A DNA stretch of 64,000 bases from assembly GCF_001940165.2 (NCBI RefSeq), contig NZ_CP135162.1:1105501-1169500 (forward strand), given 5' to 3'. Of the stretch, positions 1-6,963 are shown in pieces; position 1 is the first letter of the stretch, and every line of letters begins with the position of its first letter. Position numbers and translations under genes: made by a program. The stretch comes from Roseburia sp. 831b. Lineage in GTDB: Bacteria; Bacillota; Clostridia; Lachnospirales; Lachnospiraceae. The notes under the pieces were generated by a model. That model saw nothing but the letters and a program-made list of their open reading frames with translations, was not told where the DNA came from and made no database searches.

Positions 1-549
1 GAGGCATACGAATTTGACCAGGTTGTGGTTGGCGGAGCAGTTCCAAAGAATTTCTTCCCGGCAGTGGAAAAAGGAATTCAGGAATCTGTATTAAGCGGAC
101 CACTTGCAGCATATCCGGTTGTCGGTGTGAAAGCGGTACTCTATGATGGTTCTTATCATCCGGTAGATTCCTCAGAGCTTGCATTTAAGATGGCAACCAG
201 ACAGGCGTTTAAGAAAGGATTTCTTGAAGCATCCCCGGTATTGTTAGAGCCGATTGCAAATCTGAAAGTAACGGTTCCGGATTCGTACACCGGAGATATC
301 ATGGGAGATTTGAACAAACGCCGGGGCAGAGTGCTTGGCATGAATCCAGACAACAACGGATATCAGGTGATTGAGGCAGATATCCCAATGATGGAGCTGT
401 TTGGTTACAATACCAACTTACGTTCCATGACAGGCGGAAGCGGTGTTTATAGTTACGAATTTGTACGTTATGAGCAGGCACCGGAAGATGTCGCAAAGAA
501 AGAGATAGAAGCGAGAGCAAGTAAACTGACAACAGAAGAAGACAGTTAA
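1..549 (+). CDS. Elongation factor G-type GTPase, C-terminal part (5' truncated by window)
   Basis: The reading frame is open from base 1, so the gene begins upstream; 182 C-terminal residues are visible. They correspond to the end of domain IV (the VVGGAVPKNFFPAVEKG stretch) and to domain V, with the motif MGDLNKRRGRVLGM that marks the EF-G C-terminal fold. EF-G proteins catalyse GTP-driven translocation on the ribosome. Many Lachnospiraceae carry a second, divergent EF-G-like copy; without the G domain I cannot say whether this is the canonical fusA product, the paralogue or a TetM-like factor. The acidic tail after the domain is short. No ribosomal protein genes are adjacent, which slightly favours the non-canonical paralogue (inference). 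Confidence 0.85.
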   Translation, partial: EAYEFDQVVVGGAVPKNFFPAVEKGIQESVLSGPLAAYPVVGVKAVLYDGSYHPVDSSELAFKMATRQAFKKGFLEASPVLLEPIANLKVTVPDSYTGDIMGDLNKRRGRVLGMNPDNNGYQVIEADIPMMELFGYNTNLRSMTGGSGVYSYEFVRYEQAPEDVAKKEIEARASKLTTEEDS

Positions 550-560
550 ATTTTTAACAA
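543..560. promoter_or_regulatory. Possible Rex-type operator (clostridial form)
   Basis: The 18-bp stretch CAGTTAAATTTTTAACAA matches the clostridial Rex consensus TTGTTAA-N4-TTAACAA at 12 of 14 specified positions. It overlaps the stop codon of the EF-G gene and precedes the secreted protein gene by about 35 bp. A closely similar stretch lies in the rex promoter at 8892-8909. No clear promoter is visible around this one, so its function is uncertain. Confidence 0.25.
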
Positions 561-593
561 AGCTAGATTTTGGCAGGAAAGGAGGAATGCAAT

Positions 594-1895
594 ATGCGGA
601 TTCGAAGAGAATTTGTTGCGATATTTTGTGTTATTGCATTTCTGATTAGCGACCCGGAAGTGGCAAGAGCGTGTATGATAGGGGAAAATGCGTATATGAC
701 CTGGGATACCAGTTCCAAGATTGATCTTTTTGCAGGAATGGATGCGTCAAAGGTGCATGTGATTTATGAATTGAATGGCGGCATGAATAACCGCAAAAAT
801 GTTTCCTCCTTTCAAGCCGAAGATTTACCGTTTACGTTTGCAGTACCAGTCAAGGAAGGTTACAATTTCGCAGGCTGGTATTCTGACATCAGTTATCACC
901 ATAAAGTGACAGAATTAAATGAAAAGAATGCACAGAATATGGTGCTGTTTGCAAAATGGACCAAAGTGATTGACAGCAATTATAATGTGGAGATGTATTC
1001 CTATCAGACCAGCAGTCTTTCCAAAGGAAGCTGCAAGGAATTAAAAGACTGCTCCTATGGATTCCTGCAGGATGTAGCAATCCCTGGAATGCCGTCCACA
1101 AGAGAAAATGATTACAGGGAACAGTTAATCAGCAGTGGTAGCCAGTGTCCGCAGGGAATCTGTTTTACACCGGATTATCTGTTGGTGACCTCCTACACAG
1201 AAAAGGATGATGTGTTAGGCTCTTTGCTGGTATTTGATGTAAAAACCGGGGAATATCTTGTAACACTTGGGATGAAGAGTAAAAGCCATCTGGGCGGCAT
1301 TACATTTGACGGAGAAAATGTCTGGGTCTGTCACTCGAATTCGAACACCTTAGAGCGTATCTCGTATGAGTTTATTCAAAGAATCGCACAGTCAAAGCCG
1401 GGATGCCTGATTGATGCATCTGCGTTAAGCGATGAATATAAGATTGCAAACACTCCATCCTGCATTACGTTTTATGGAGACCGTCTTTGGGTGGCAACGC
1501 ATACAAAATACTTAAATTCCAAAATGGTTTCTTACAGCTATGACAAAGAGACGGATTCGCTTACCTCCTTAAGTACGTATAAGATTCCAAGCAAGGTTCA
1601 GGGGGTTGCATTTGACTCAAACGGTACCGTTTATCTTAGTACCTCATATGGAAGAGAAAAATCATCTTATTTGAAAGTCTATGATTCCCTCCTTCAGATG
1701 TCAAAGAAGCCAAACAATCCAGAGCAGAAAGTAGAAATGCCGCCTTGTTCCGAGGAACTGGCGCTTGTAGATGGAAATCTTTACGTGTTGTTTGAATCGG
1801 CTGGAGAGAAGTATTTAGAGGGAACAGATGGCAATGGCAAAAGTATTTCGCCGATTGATAAAGTTTTAACAGTGACTGTGGCATCTATTTTTTAA
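594..1895 (+). CDS. Secreted protein with InlB-type B-repeat and beta-propeller-like domain
   Basis: Protein of 433 residues. I chose the ATG at 594 because AAAGGAGG lies 9-15 bases before it; the upstream TTG at 570 has no ribosome site. Residues 1 to about 26 form a signal peptide ending in ARA before a cysteine; no proper lipobox is present. Residues about 53-125 resemble an InlB B-repeat (Flg_new family): VHVIYELNGG, then GYNFAGWYSD, then VLFAKWTK. Residues about 170-433 contain repeated beta-strand units with phrases such as LVFDVKTGEYL and GITFDGENVWV, typical of YncE/NHL-like propellers. It is probably extracellular and cell-associated. It has no LPXTG anchor. It stands alone between an EF-G gene and a terminator. 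Function unknown. Confidence 0.8.
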   Translation: MRIRREFVAIFCVIAFLISDPEVARACMIGENAYMTWDTSSKIDLFAGMDASKVHVIYELNGGMNNRKNVSSFQAEDLPFTFAVPVKEGYNFAGWYSDISYHHKVTELNEKNAQNMVLFAKWTKVIDSNYNVEMYSYQTSSLSKGSCKELKDCSYGFLQDVAIPGMPSTRENDYREQLISSGSQCPQGICFTPDYLLVTSYTEKDDVLGSLLVFDVKTGEYLVTLGMKSKSHLGGITFDGENVWVCHSNSNTLERISYEFIQRIAQSKPGCLIDASALSDEYKIANTPSCITFYGDRLWVATHTKYLNSKMVSYSYDKETDSLTSLSTYKIPSKVQGVAFDSNGTVYLSTSYGREKSSYLKVYDSLLQMSKKPNNPEQKVEMPPCSEELALVDGNLYVLFESAGEKYLEGTDGNGKSISPIDKVLTVTVASIF

Positions 1896-1920
1896 GGTAG
1901 AAGGAACGGGATTTAGAAGA

Positions 1921-1960
1921 AAAGATGGCAGCTCCTAAGTAGAGCTGCCATCTTTTTTTG
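1921..1960. terminator. Bidirectional rho-independent terminator
   Basis: Perfect hairpin AAGATGGCAGCTC / GAGCTGCCATCTT with a short loop, followed by T7 on the + strand and preceded by an A-rich run that gives a T-run on the - strand. It serves the + strand gene ending at 1895. The minus-strand gene ends inside the loop (stop at 1935-1937). Confidence 0.85.
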
Positions 1961-2246
1961 GTGCGCTTAAGAGTGCGCTGTTCATAAGACGAATGATTTT
2001 ATCTGCTTTTTTTGCATCCTCCTCGGACATATTCTGTTTTAGCAGACCGATTAAGAGGCTGGATTCTGCCTCAGAAAACTGGATGTTTTTAGAACGCGCC
2101 GAACTAAGCGCAGATAGTAGAAACGGTGTCATTTCTTTCATGTCAGTAGGTTTCTTTGCAGAGGCAAAGCTTTTTAAAAACTGTAACTTTTCAGGTGACA
2201 TTCCCTGTAACAGTGGGTTCTGGTAAAAGTCCTCCATATTTGGCAT
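1935..2246 (-). CDS. Unrecognised small helical protein
   Basis: A 103-residue protein that I do not recognise. It is predicted to be soluble and mostly helical, rich in Ser, Lys, Met and Leu, with no signal peptide or membrane segment. A second ATG three codons in is a possible start; the sequence GAGGA just before the first ATG is closely spaced. It is followed 22 bases upstream (on its own strand) by a similar-sized gene at 2268-2597, so the two probably form one transcription unit read toward the terminator near 1940. The open frame and the shared terminator support a real gene. Confidence 0.6.
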   Translation of the reverse strand: MPNMEDFYQNPLLQGMSPEKLQFLKSFASAKKPTDMKEMTPFLLSALSSARSKNIQFSEAESSLLIGLLKQNMSEEDAKKADKIIRLMNSALLSAPKKDGSST

Positions 2247-2267
2247 AGATCCTCACATAGGCACACA

Positions 2268-2597
2268 TTAGGAAAAAATGGTTTCATAGGTTTCAAACAT
2301 GGATAACATATTTGTTAGCATGTCAATGGTTTCCCGTTCTTTTTCTGTACAAAATCCGCGAAGCTCATTGAGCATGGCGAGAGTCCGGTCTTCGTTATCC
2401 GGGACAGAACACATCGATAAGACCTGGTCGGTGTGCGAAAAAACGGTTGCCGTATTCTTTAATTCCATGTATTTGACAAGCACAGCAAGATTTTTTTGCC
2501 AGCTTCCCTGCATGTAAGGAATCATCACTTTTAGCATTTGCAGCTGCCTTGTCTGTGTCATGGTATCAAAGGGCGTAGATGGTACTTCGTTTTCCAT
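2268..2597 (-). CDS. Unrecognised small helical protein
   Basis: A 109-residue soluble, helical protein with many methionines (for example LQMLKVMIPYMQGSW and LTNMLSMFETYE). No known domain or catalytic motif is evident. It precedes the 103-residue gene by 21 bases and is probably cotranscribed with it. A weak AAAGG lies about 10 bases before the ATG. The two are of similar length and helical character, but I could not align them convincingly as paralogues. Function unknown. Confidence 0.6.
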   Translation of the reverse strand: MENEVPSTPFDTMTQTRQLQMLKVMIPYMQGSWQKNLAVLVKYMELKNTATVFSHTDQVLSMCSVPDNEDRTLAMLNELRGFCTEKERETIDMLTNMLSMFETYETIFS

Positions 2598-2751
2598 AGA
2601 ATAATTGCCTTTTCTTTCAATCTATGAAAAAAATCATGGATTTATGCTTGGCACATCCAAGTTGCTAAAAAATAAAACGTGCATATGATAAAGAAAACAG
2701 AGTGTAAAAATATGTTTTTACGTTTTGGGAAAGGCAGGATGAGGTAATACC

Positions 2752-2910
2752 GTGATTATTATTGATGACAAATCCGTTTATGAAATAGATGAAGAATGTG
2801 TCAGGAGACGGAAAGTTCCGCTAGAATGTAAACTTCCGATTCAGCGAAAGGAAAAAGAAAAGCAAAATATAACCGAAAAAAATGGATGGAAAAATAAGGG
2901 GAGACAATAA
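2752..2910 (+). CDS. Possible small basic protein (GTG start)
   Basis: A 52-codon frame starts at GTG 2752, with GGATGAGG ending about 8 bases upstream, and ends at TAA 2908-2910. The product begins VIIIDDKSVYEIDEECV and becomes very Lys/Arg-rich toward the end. It fills an otherwise empty 380-base gap and is followed by a terminator hairpin at 2941-2972. The acidic, strand-like start and basic tail are coherent, but so short an ORF could be chance. Confidence 0.4.
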   Translation: MIIIDDKSVYEIDEECVRRRKVPLECKLPIQRKEKEKQNITEKNGWKNKGRQ

Positions 2911-2940
2911 AAGCATATTTTTTCATCATGCATGGAAAAG

Positions 2941-2972
2941 AAAAAAGGCTGCCAAACCAGGCAGCCTTTTTC
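2941..2972. terminator. Bidirectional terminator
   Basis: Hairpin AAAAAGGCTGCC / GGCAGCCTTTTT with a 6-base loop. The A-run before and T-run after make it usable from both sides. It lies just past the stop of the minus-strand Cys-rich gene (2982) and about 30 bases past the small + strand ORF. Confidence 0.85.
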
Positions 2973-2981
2973 GGTTTGTGA

Positions 2982-3197
2982 TTAGAAACAGCCGATTCCG
3001 TTACCGTTTCCGTTACAGCAGCAGAGTAAAAGAATGACGATCCATAAGTTGTCACCACAACCACATCCATTGCCGGAGTTTCCACATCCTCCATTTCCAT
3101 TACAGCAGCAAAGCAAAAGGATAATCCATAAAATGGAATTGCATCCTCCTTCATTACAACCACCACATCCACAGTTTGTTGCAGCTAAATCACTCAT
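2982..3197 (-). CDS. Cys/Gly-rich repeat miniprotein ('chorion class high-cysteine' type)
   Basis: A 71-residue protein with 15 cysteines and many Gly/Asn. It contains two copies of a unit made of a hydrophobic stretch followed by CCCNGNG: ILWIILLLCCCNGNGG and LWIVILLLCCCNGNGN, each preceded by a CGCG-type segment. Small proteins like this in clostridia are often annotated by similarity to insect chorion high-cysteine HCB protein 13; the name implies no function. The ATG has GGAGG about 8 bases upstream. The promoter region resembles a sigma-K promoter (see 3227-3253), so a spore coat or late mother-cell role is plausible but unproven. Confidence 0.75.
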   Translation of the reverse strand: MSDLAATNCGCGGCNEGGCNSILWIILLLCCCNGNGGCGNSGNGCGCGDNLWIVILLLCCCNGNGNGIGCF

Positions 3198-3226
3198 GTA
3201 AATACCTCCAAATTTTTCTTACAGTG

Positions 3227-3253
3227 TATCTTATGATGAGGGGCAAAATGTGT
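3227..3253 (-). promoter_or_regulatory. Sigma-K-like promoter of the Cys-rich miniprotein
   Basis: On the - strand, CATAAGATA (3235 down to 3227) fits the sigma-K -10 consensus CATAnnnTA, and an AC (3253-3252) lies 16 bases upstream as in the -35 element. It would start transcription about 20 bases before the ATG at 3197. The -35 of this class is only two or three bases, so chance is not excluded. Confidence 0.4.
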
Positions 3254-3425
3254 GACAGAAAATCGTGTGAAAAATTTTTACATCGCTGGTTTCCATTTTG
3301 GATACAAGATGGCATAGTAAAAATTAGGAAAAAGGTACGGTGGAACATGAATGTTTAAAAATGATAAGAATATTAGCTATAAGAAAAAGATATGGAAAGA
3401 ACTGGTTAAAATTCCTTGAATTCTC

Positions 3426-3454
3426 TTGACAAAACGAACCATAAGTGCAAAAAT
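3426..3454 (+). promoter_or_regulatory. Possible promoter of the citrate synthase operon
   Basis: TTGACA at 3426-3431 is a perfect -35. The 17-bp spaced -10 (AAAAAT at 3449-3454) is poor; AAATAT two bases later is an alternative. It is the best candidate before the operon. The rest of the 3254-3425 gap shows nothing I recognise. Confidence 0.4.
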
Positions 3455-3469
3455 ATTTCAAACGGTATT

Positions 3470-3481
3470 ATTGTATACAAT
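3470..3481. promoter_or_regulatory. GntR/FCD-type operator palindrome
   Basis: The perfect 12-bp palindrome ATTGTATACAAT has the core TTGTATACAA, the same core as the Bacillus gluconate-repressor operator and typical of FCD-subfamily GntR regulators. It lies just downstream of the putative promoter. The second gene of the operon (4966-5625) encodes such a regulator, so autoregulation is likely (inference). Confidence 0.55.
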
Positions 3482-3529
3482 TATGCATGTAAGAATATAC
3501 ATTGAATAGTGCATATTCTTACATGCATA
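3482..3529 (+). repeat. 17-bp perfect inverted repeat in operon leader
   Basis: Arms TATGCATGTAAGAATAT (3482-3498) and ATATTCTTACATGCATA (3513-3529) are perfectly complementary, with a 14-base loop. No T-run follows, so it is not an ordinary terminator. It would form a stable hairpin in the mRNA leader ending 35 bases before the ATG at 3565, or a second operator next to the GntR palindrome. Confidence 0.7.
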
Positions 3530-3564
3530 CCAAAAGCAGAATAAGTAAGCGAGGAGTAATAGTG

Positions 3565-4947
3565 ATGAGAGAAGTAGTAATGAACAACAAGACCAATCTT
3601 CTTCAGTTAGAAGAGCACTTTTATCAGTTAGCAGATGTAAAAGAGCCAAATGTTTTCCATAATCTGTTCCCGTATGAAGAGATTCCGAAAATTGCGTTCA
3701 ACGACAGAATTGTGCCTCATAACATGCCGGAGGAAATCTGGATTACCGATACCACATTCCGTGATGGTCAGCAGTCAAGAGCTCCATACACGACAGACCA
3801 GATTGTGACAATCTATGATTATCTTCATAAATTAGGCGGCCCAAAGGGACTGGTTCGTCAGAGCGAATTCTTTTTATATAGTAAAAAAGACCGTGATGCC
3901 GTGTACAAATGTCTGGAGCGCGGCTATAAGTTCCCAGAGGTAACAAGCTGGATTCGTGCAAGCAAACAGGATTTCCAGTTAGTAAAAGACATCGGACTTC
4001 GTGAGACCGGTATTTTAGTAAGCTGTTCCGATTATCACATTTTCTATAAGATGAAAATGACGCGTAGAGAGGTTATGAACCTTTACTTAAGTGTCATTCG
4101 TGAGTGTCTGGAGACCGGAATCAGTCCAAGATGTCATTTGGAGGATATCACAAGATCCGATATTTACGGATTTGTTATCCCATTCTGTGTAGAACTTATG
4201 AAACTGATGGACGAATACAAGATTCCAATCAAGATTCGTGCCTGCGATACCATGGGTTATGGTGTAAACTTCCCTGGTGCCGTGATCCCACGAAGTGTTC
4301 CAGGAATCATCTATGGCCTTACCACACATGCAGGTGTTCCATCGGAATTGATTGAATGGCATGGACATAACGATTTCTACAAGGCAGTCAACAACTCTAC
4401 GACAGCATGGCTTTACGGTGCAAGCGGCGTCAACTGTTCCTTATTTGGAATTGGAGAGCGAACCGGTAACACACCGCTGGAGGCTATGGTATTTGAGTAT
4501 GCGCAGTTAAAAGGTACGCTTGATGGAATGGATACCACAGTCATCACAGAGCTTGCAGAATACTTTGAAAAAGAATTGGGTTATGTACAGCCAAGCAGAA
4601 CACCGTTTGTCGGAAGCAACTTTAATGTGACAAGAGCCGGAATTCATGCCGACGGTCTTTTGAAAAATGAAGAGATTTACAATATTTTTGATACCGGAAA
4701 ATTCTTAAACCGTCCACCACTTGTATCCGTATCCAATACTTCTGGATTAGCTGGAATTGCACATTGGATTAATACCTATTATCATCTTCCAAAAGAAAAA
4801 TGGGTTGACAAGAATTCAGAATTGGTTAAATTAGTAAAGGTATGGGTTGACAAGCAGTATGATGACGGACGAGTTACGGTACTTACCGATCAAGAGCTTG
4901 TAGAAGAGATTCAAAAATGTTGCAAGAAATTAGATATTACGTTATAA
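3565..4947 (+). CDS. Probable Re-citrate synthase (isopropylmalate/homocitrate synthase family)
   Basis: A 460-residue enzyme of the DRE-TIM metallolyase (HMGL-like) family. It shows the opening motif TDTTFRDGQQSRAPYT and the metal-binding HGHNDF. The start at 3565 is set by GCGAGGAG 8 bases upstream; the frame is open further upstream through the leader hairpin. Family members make isopropylmalate, homocitrate or, in clostridia such as C. kluyveri, citrate with Re stereospecificity. There are no leucine or lysine genes here; instead a regulator and NADP-isocitrate dehydrogenase follow, and no classical citrate synthase is visible. This favours Re-citrate synthase (EC 2.3.3.3), which condenses acetyl-CoA and oxaloacetate to supply 2-oxoglutarate for glutamate. 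The substrate is inferred from context. Confidence 0.8.
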   Translation: MREVVMNNKTNLLQLEEHFYQLADVKEPNVFHNLFPYEEIPKIAFNDRIVPHNMPEEIWITDTTFRDGQQSRAPYTTDQIVTIYDYLHKLGGPKGLVRQSEFFLYSKKDRDAVYKCLERGYKFPEVTSWIRASKQDFQLVKDIGLRETGILVSCSDYHIFYKMKMTRREVMNLYLSVIRECLETGISPRCHLEDITRSDIYGFVIPFCVELMKLMDEYKIPIKIRACDTMGYGVNFPGAVIPRSVPGIIYGLTTHAGVPSELIEWHGHNDFYKAVNNSTTAWLYGASGVNCSLFGIGERTGNTPLEAMVFEYAQLKGTLDGMDTTVITELAEYFEKELGYVQPSRTPFVGSNFNVTRAGIHADGLLKNEEIYNIFDTGKFLNRPPLVSVSNTSGLAGIAHWINTYYHLPKEKWVDKNSELVKLVKVWVDKQYDDGRVTVLTDQELVEEIQKCCKKLDITL

Positions 4948-4965
4948 ATAAGGGGAGGTCTTAAC

Positions 4966-5625
4966 ATGGGTGAAGACAACTATTCTCTGAGTGCTCGTGT
5001 TTTTCATACCTTACGTGAAGATATTTTATCTGGAAAATATCATATGGATGAAGAACTGAAAGAGAAATCGATTGGGGAGGAACTTGGTGTAAGCAGAACA
5101 CCAGTTCGAGAAGCGCTTCGCCAACTGGAATTAGAAGGTCTTGTCACAATTATTCCGAATAAAGGAGCTTATGTCGTTGGAATTTCTAAAAAAGATATTC
5201 AGGATATCTATGAAATCCGTTCCAGACTGGAAGGACTTTGTGCAAGATGGGCGGCTGCAAACCTCACCAAAGAGCAGTTAGATGACTTAGAAGAGAATAT
5301 TTACCTTGCAGAGTTTCACGCTGCAAAGGGCAATTATGAACAGGTTGTAGAACTTGACAACAAGTTTCACGATATTTTATATACGGCATGTGGAAGCCGT
5401 GAGTTAAGACACGTATTGACTGATTTTCACCATTACGTGCAGCGGGTAAGAAAAATCACATTGGCGGAACCGCAGCGTGCGGTAGAATCCAATGAGGAAC
5501 ACCGTAAGATTGTGGATGCTTTAAAGAAAAAAGATGCGGATATGGCAGAAAAGCTTGCCAACCAGCATATGGGAAACACGGTTCGCAATATGGATCATTA
5601 CGGATGGGACAACTTATTAAAGTAA
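4966..5625 (+). CDS. GntR-family transcriptional regulator, FCD subfamily
   Basis: A 219-residue regulator. Residues about 8-75 are a winged helix-turn-helix with the typical SRTPVREALRQLELEGLV; residues about 80-210 are an all-helical FCD ligand domain with the family's conserved His/Asp positions (NKFHDILY, EEHRKIV, ANQHMGN), which in relatives bind a metal and a carboxylate. It lies 18 bases after the citrate synthase gene and just before isocitrate dehydrogenase, so it probably senses a carboxylic acid of this pathway and controls the operon through the ATTGTATACAAT site at 3470. GGGGAGG about 8 bases before the ATG is a good ribosome site. Confidence 0.9.
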   Translation: MGEDNYSLSARVFHTLREDILSGKYHMDEELKEKSIGEELGVSRTPVREALRQLELEGLVTIIPNKGAYVVGISKKDIQDIYEIRSRLEGLCARWAAANLTKEQLDDLEENIYLAEFHAAKGNYEQVVELDNKFHDILYTACGSRELRHVLTDFHHYVQRVRKITLAEPQRAVESNEEHRKIVDALKKKDADMAEKLANQHMGNTVRNMDHYGWDNLLK

Positions 5626-5649
5626 AAAAACAGAATGGAGCGAAATCAC

Positions 5650-6864
5650 ATGGAAAAAATTAAAATGACAACCCCATTAGTAGAGATGGACGGAGATGAA
5701 ATGACAAGAATTCTTTGGAAAATGATCAAAGATGAATTGCTCACTCCATTTATTGACTTGAAGACAGAATATTATGATTTAGGTCTTGAGTATCGAAACG
5801 AAACAAATGATCAGGTTACGATTGATTCTGCCAACGCAACAAAGAAATATGGTGTTGCTGTAAAATGTGCGACCATCACACCAAATGCAGCCAGAATGAC
5901 AGAATATAATTTGAAAGAAATGTGGAAGAGTCCAAACGGAACCATCCGTGCCATGTTAGACGGAACCGTATTCCGTGCACCTATCGTTGTAAAAGGAATC
6001 GAGCCAAACGTAAAGACATGGAAGAAACCAATCACTATCGCGCGTCATGCATACGGTGATGTATACAAGGCAAGTGAGATGAAGATTCCGGGACCAGGAA
6101 AATGTGAACTTGTCTATACCGATGAGAACGGAAATGAGACTCGTGAATTAATTCACAATTTCACGGGCGCAGGTGTTGTTCAGGGACAGCATAACTTATG
6201 CAATTCCATCGAAAGTTTTGCAAAGAGCTGTTTCAACTATGCACTCGATACCAAACAGGATTTATGGTTTGCAACAAAAGATACCATTTCCAAAAAATAT
6301 GACCATACGTTTAAAGATATTTTCCAGGAAATCTTTGATGCAGAATACAAAGAAAAATTCGAAAAAGCCGGCATTACGTACTTCTATACTTTGATTGATG
6401 ATGCAGTGGCACGTGTCATGAAATCCGAAGGCGGCTATATCTGGGCATGTAAAAACTATGACGGTGATGTAATGAGCGACATGATTTCCAGCGCATTCGG
6501 TTCTCTTGCGATGATGACATCCGTATTGGTATCTCCAGATGGATATTACGAGTACGAAGCTGCACATGGTACCGTTCAGCGTCATTACTACAAACATTTA
6601 AAAGGAGAAGAGACTTCTACCAACTCCGTAGCAACGATTTTTGCATGGACAGGAGCACTTCGAAAACGTGGTGAACTCGATGGCAATCAGGCACTTTCCG
6701 ATTTTGCAGATGCATTGGAAAAAGCTTGTATTCAGACAATCGAGTCCGGAAAGATGACCAAGGACTTAGCACTTATTACAACGATTGAACATCCAACTGT
6801 GTTAAACAGCGAAGGATTTATCAAAGCAATCCGCGAAACATTGACAGGAATTCTTGAAGCCTAG
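5650..6864 (+). CDS. icd: NADP-dependent isocitrate dehydrogenase
   Basis: A 404-residue enzyme that oxidatively decarboxylates isocitrate to 2-oxoglutarate with NADP (EC 1.1.1.42). It belongs to the homodimeric, eukaryote-like branch: [11 protein letters not shown] near the N terminus, [19 protein letters not shown] as the substrate loop, and [14 protein letters not shown] near the cofactor site. I prefer ATG 5650 (GGAG 9 bases upstream) over the in-frame ATG at 5635, which has no ribosome site. It is the last gene of the operon with Re-citrate synthase; aconitase is not in this window. A terminator follows at 6899-6935. Confidence 0.92.
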   Translation: MEKIKMTTPLVEMDGDEMTRILWKMIKDELLTPFIDLKTEYYDLGLEYRNETNDQVTIDSANATKKYGVAVKCATITPNAARMTEYNLKEMWKSPNGTIRAMLDGTVFRAPIVVKGIEPNVKTWKKPITIARHAYGDVYKASEMKIPGPGKCELVYTDENGNETRELIHNFTGAGVVQGQHNLCNSIESFAKSCFNYALDTKQDLWFATKDTISKKYDHTFKDIFQEIFDAEYKEKFEKAGITYFYTLIDDAVARVMKSEGGYIWACKNYDGDVMSDMISSAFGSLAMMTSVLVSPDGYYEYEAAHGTVQRHYYKHLKGEETSTNSVATIFAWTGALRKRGELDGNQALSDFADALEKACIQTIESGKMTKDLALITTIEHPTVLNSEGFIKAIRETLTGILEA

Positions 6865-6898
6865 ACAATATCGTGGTACAATACATACCTAGTGAAAG

Positions 6899-6935
6899 TG
6901 ACATCATGTCTTTTTAAGGCATGATGTTTCTTTGT
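6899..6935 (+). terminator. Terminator after icd
   Basis: Hairpin ACATCATG (6901-6908) / CATGATGT (6920-6927) followed by a T-rich stretch. It separates the citrate operon from the ABC-F gene. Confidence 0.7.
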
Positions 6936-6963
6936 GAAAAAGAGAAAGTAACAGGAGGAAGAG

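Noticed and set aside
3265..3282. TGTGAAAAATTTTTACA as a further Rex site
   Set aside because: The right arm lacks the C of TTCACA and the spacing is off by one; it lies in very AT-rich DNA.
3176..3358. 60-codon + strand frame in the gap before the citrate synthase operon
   Set aside because: It overlaps the Cys-rich gene's leader, has no ribosome site and a composition unlike real proteins.
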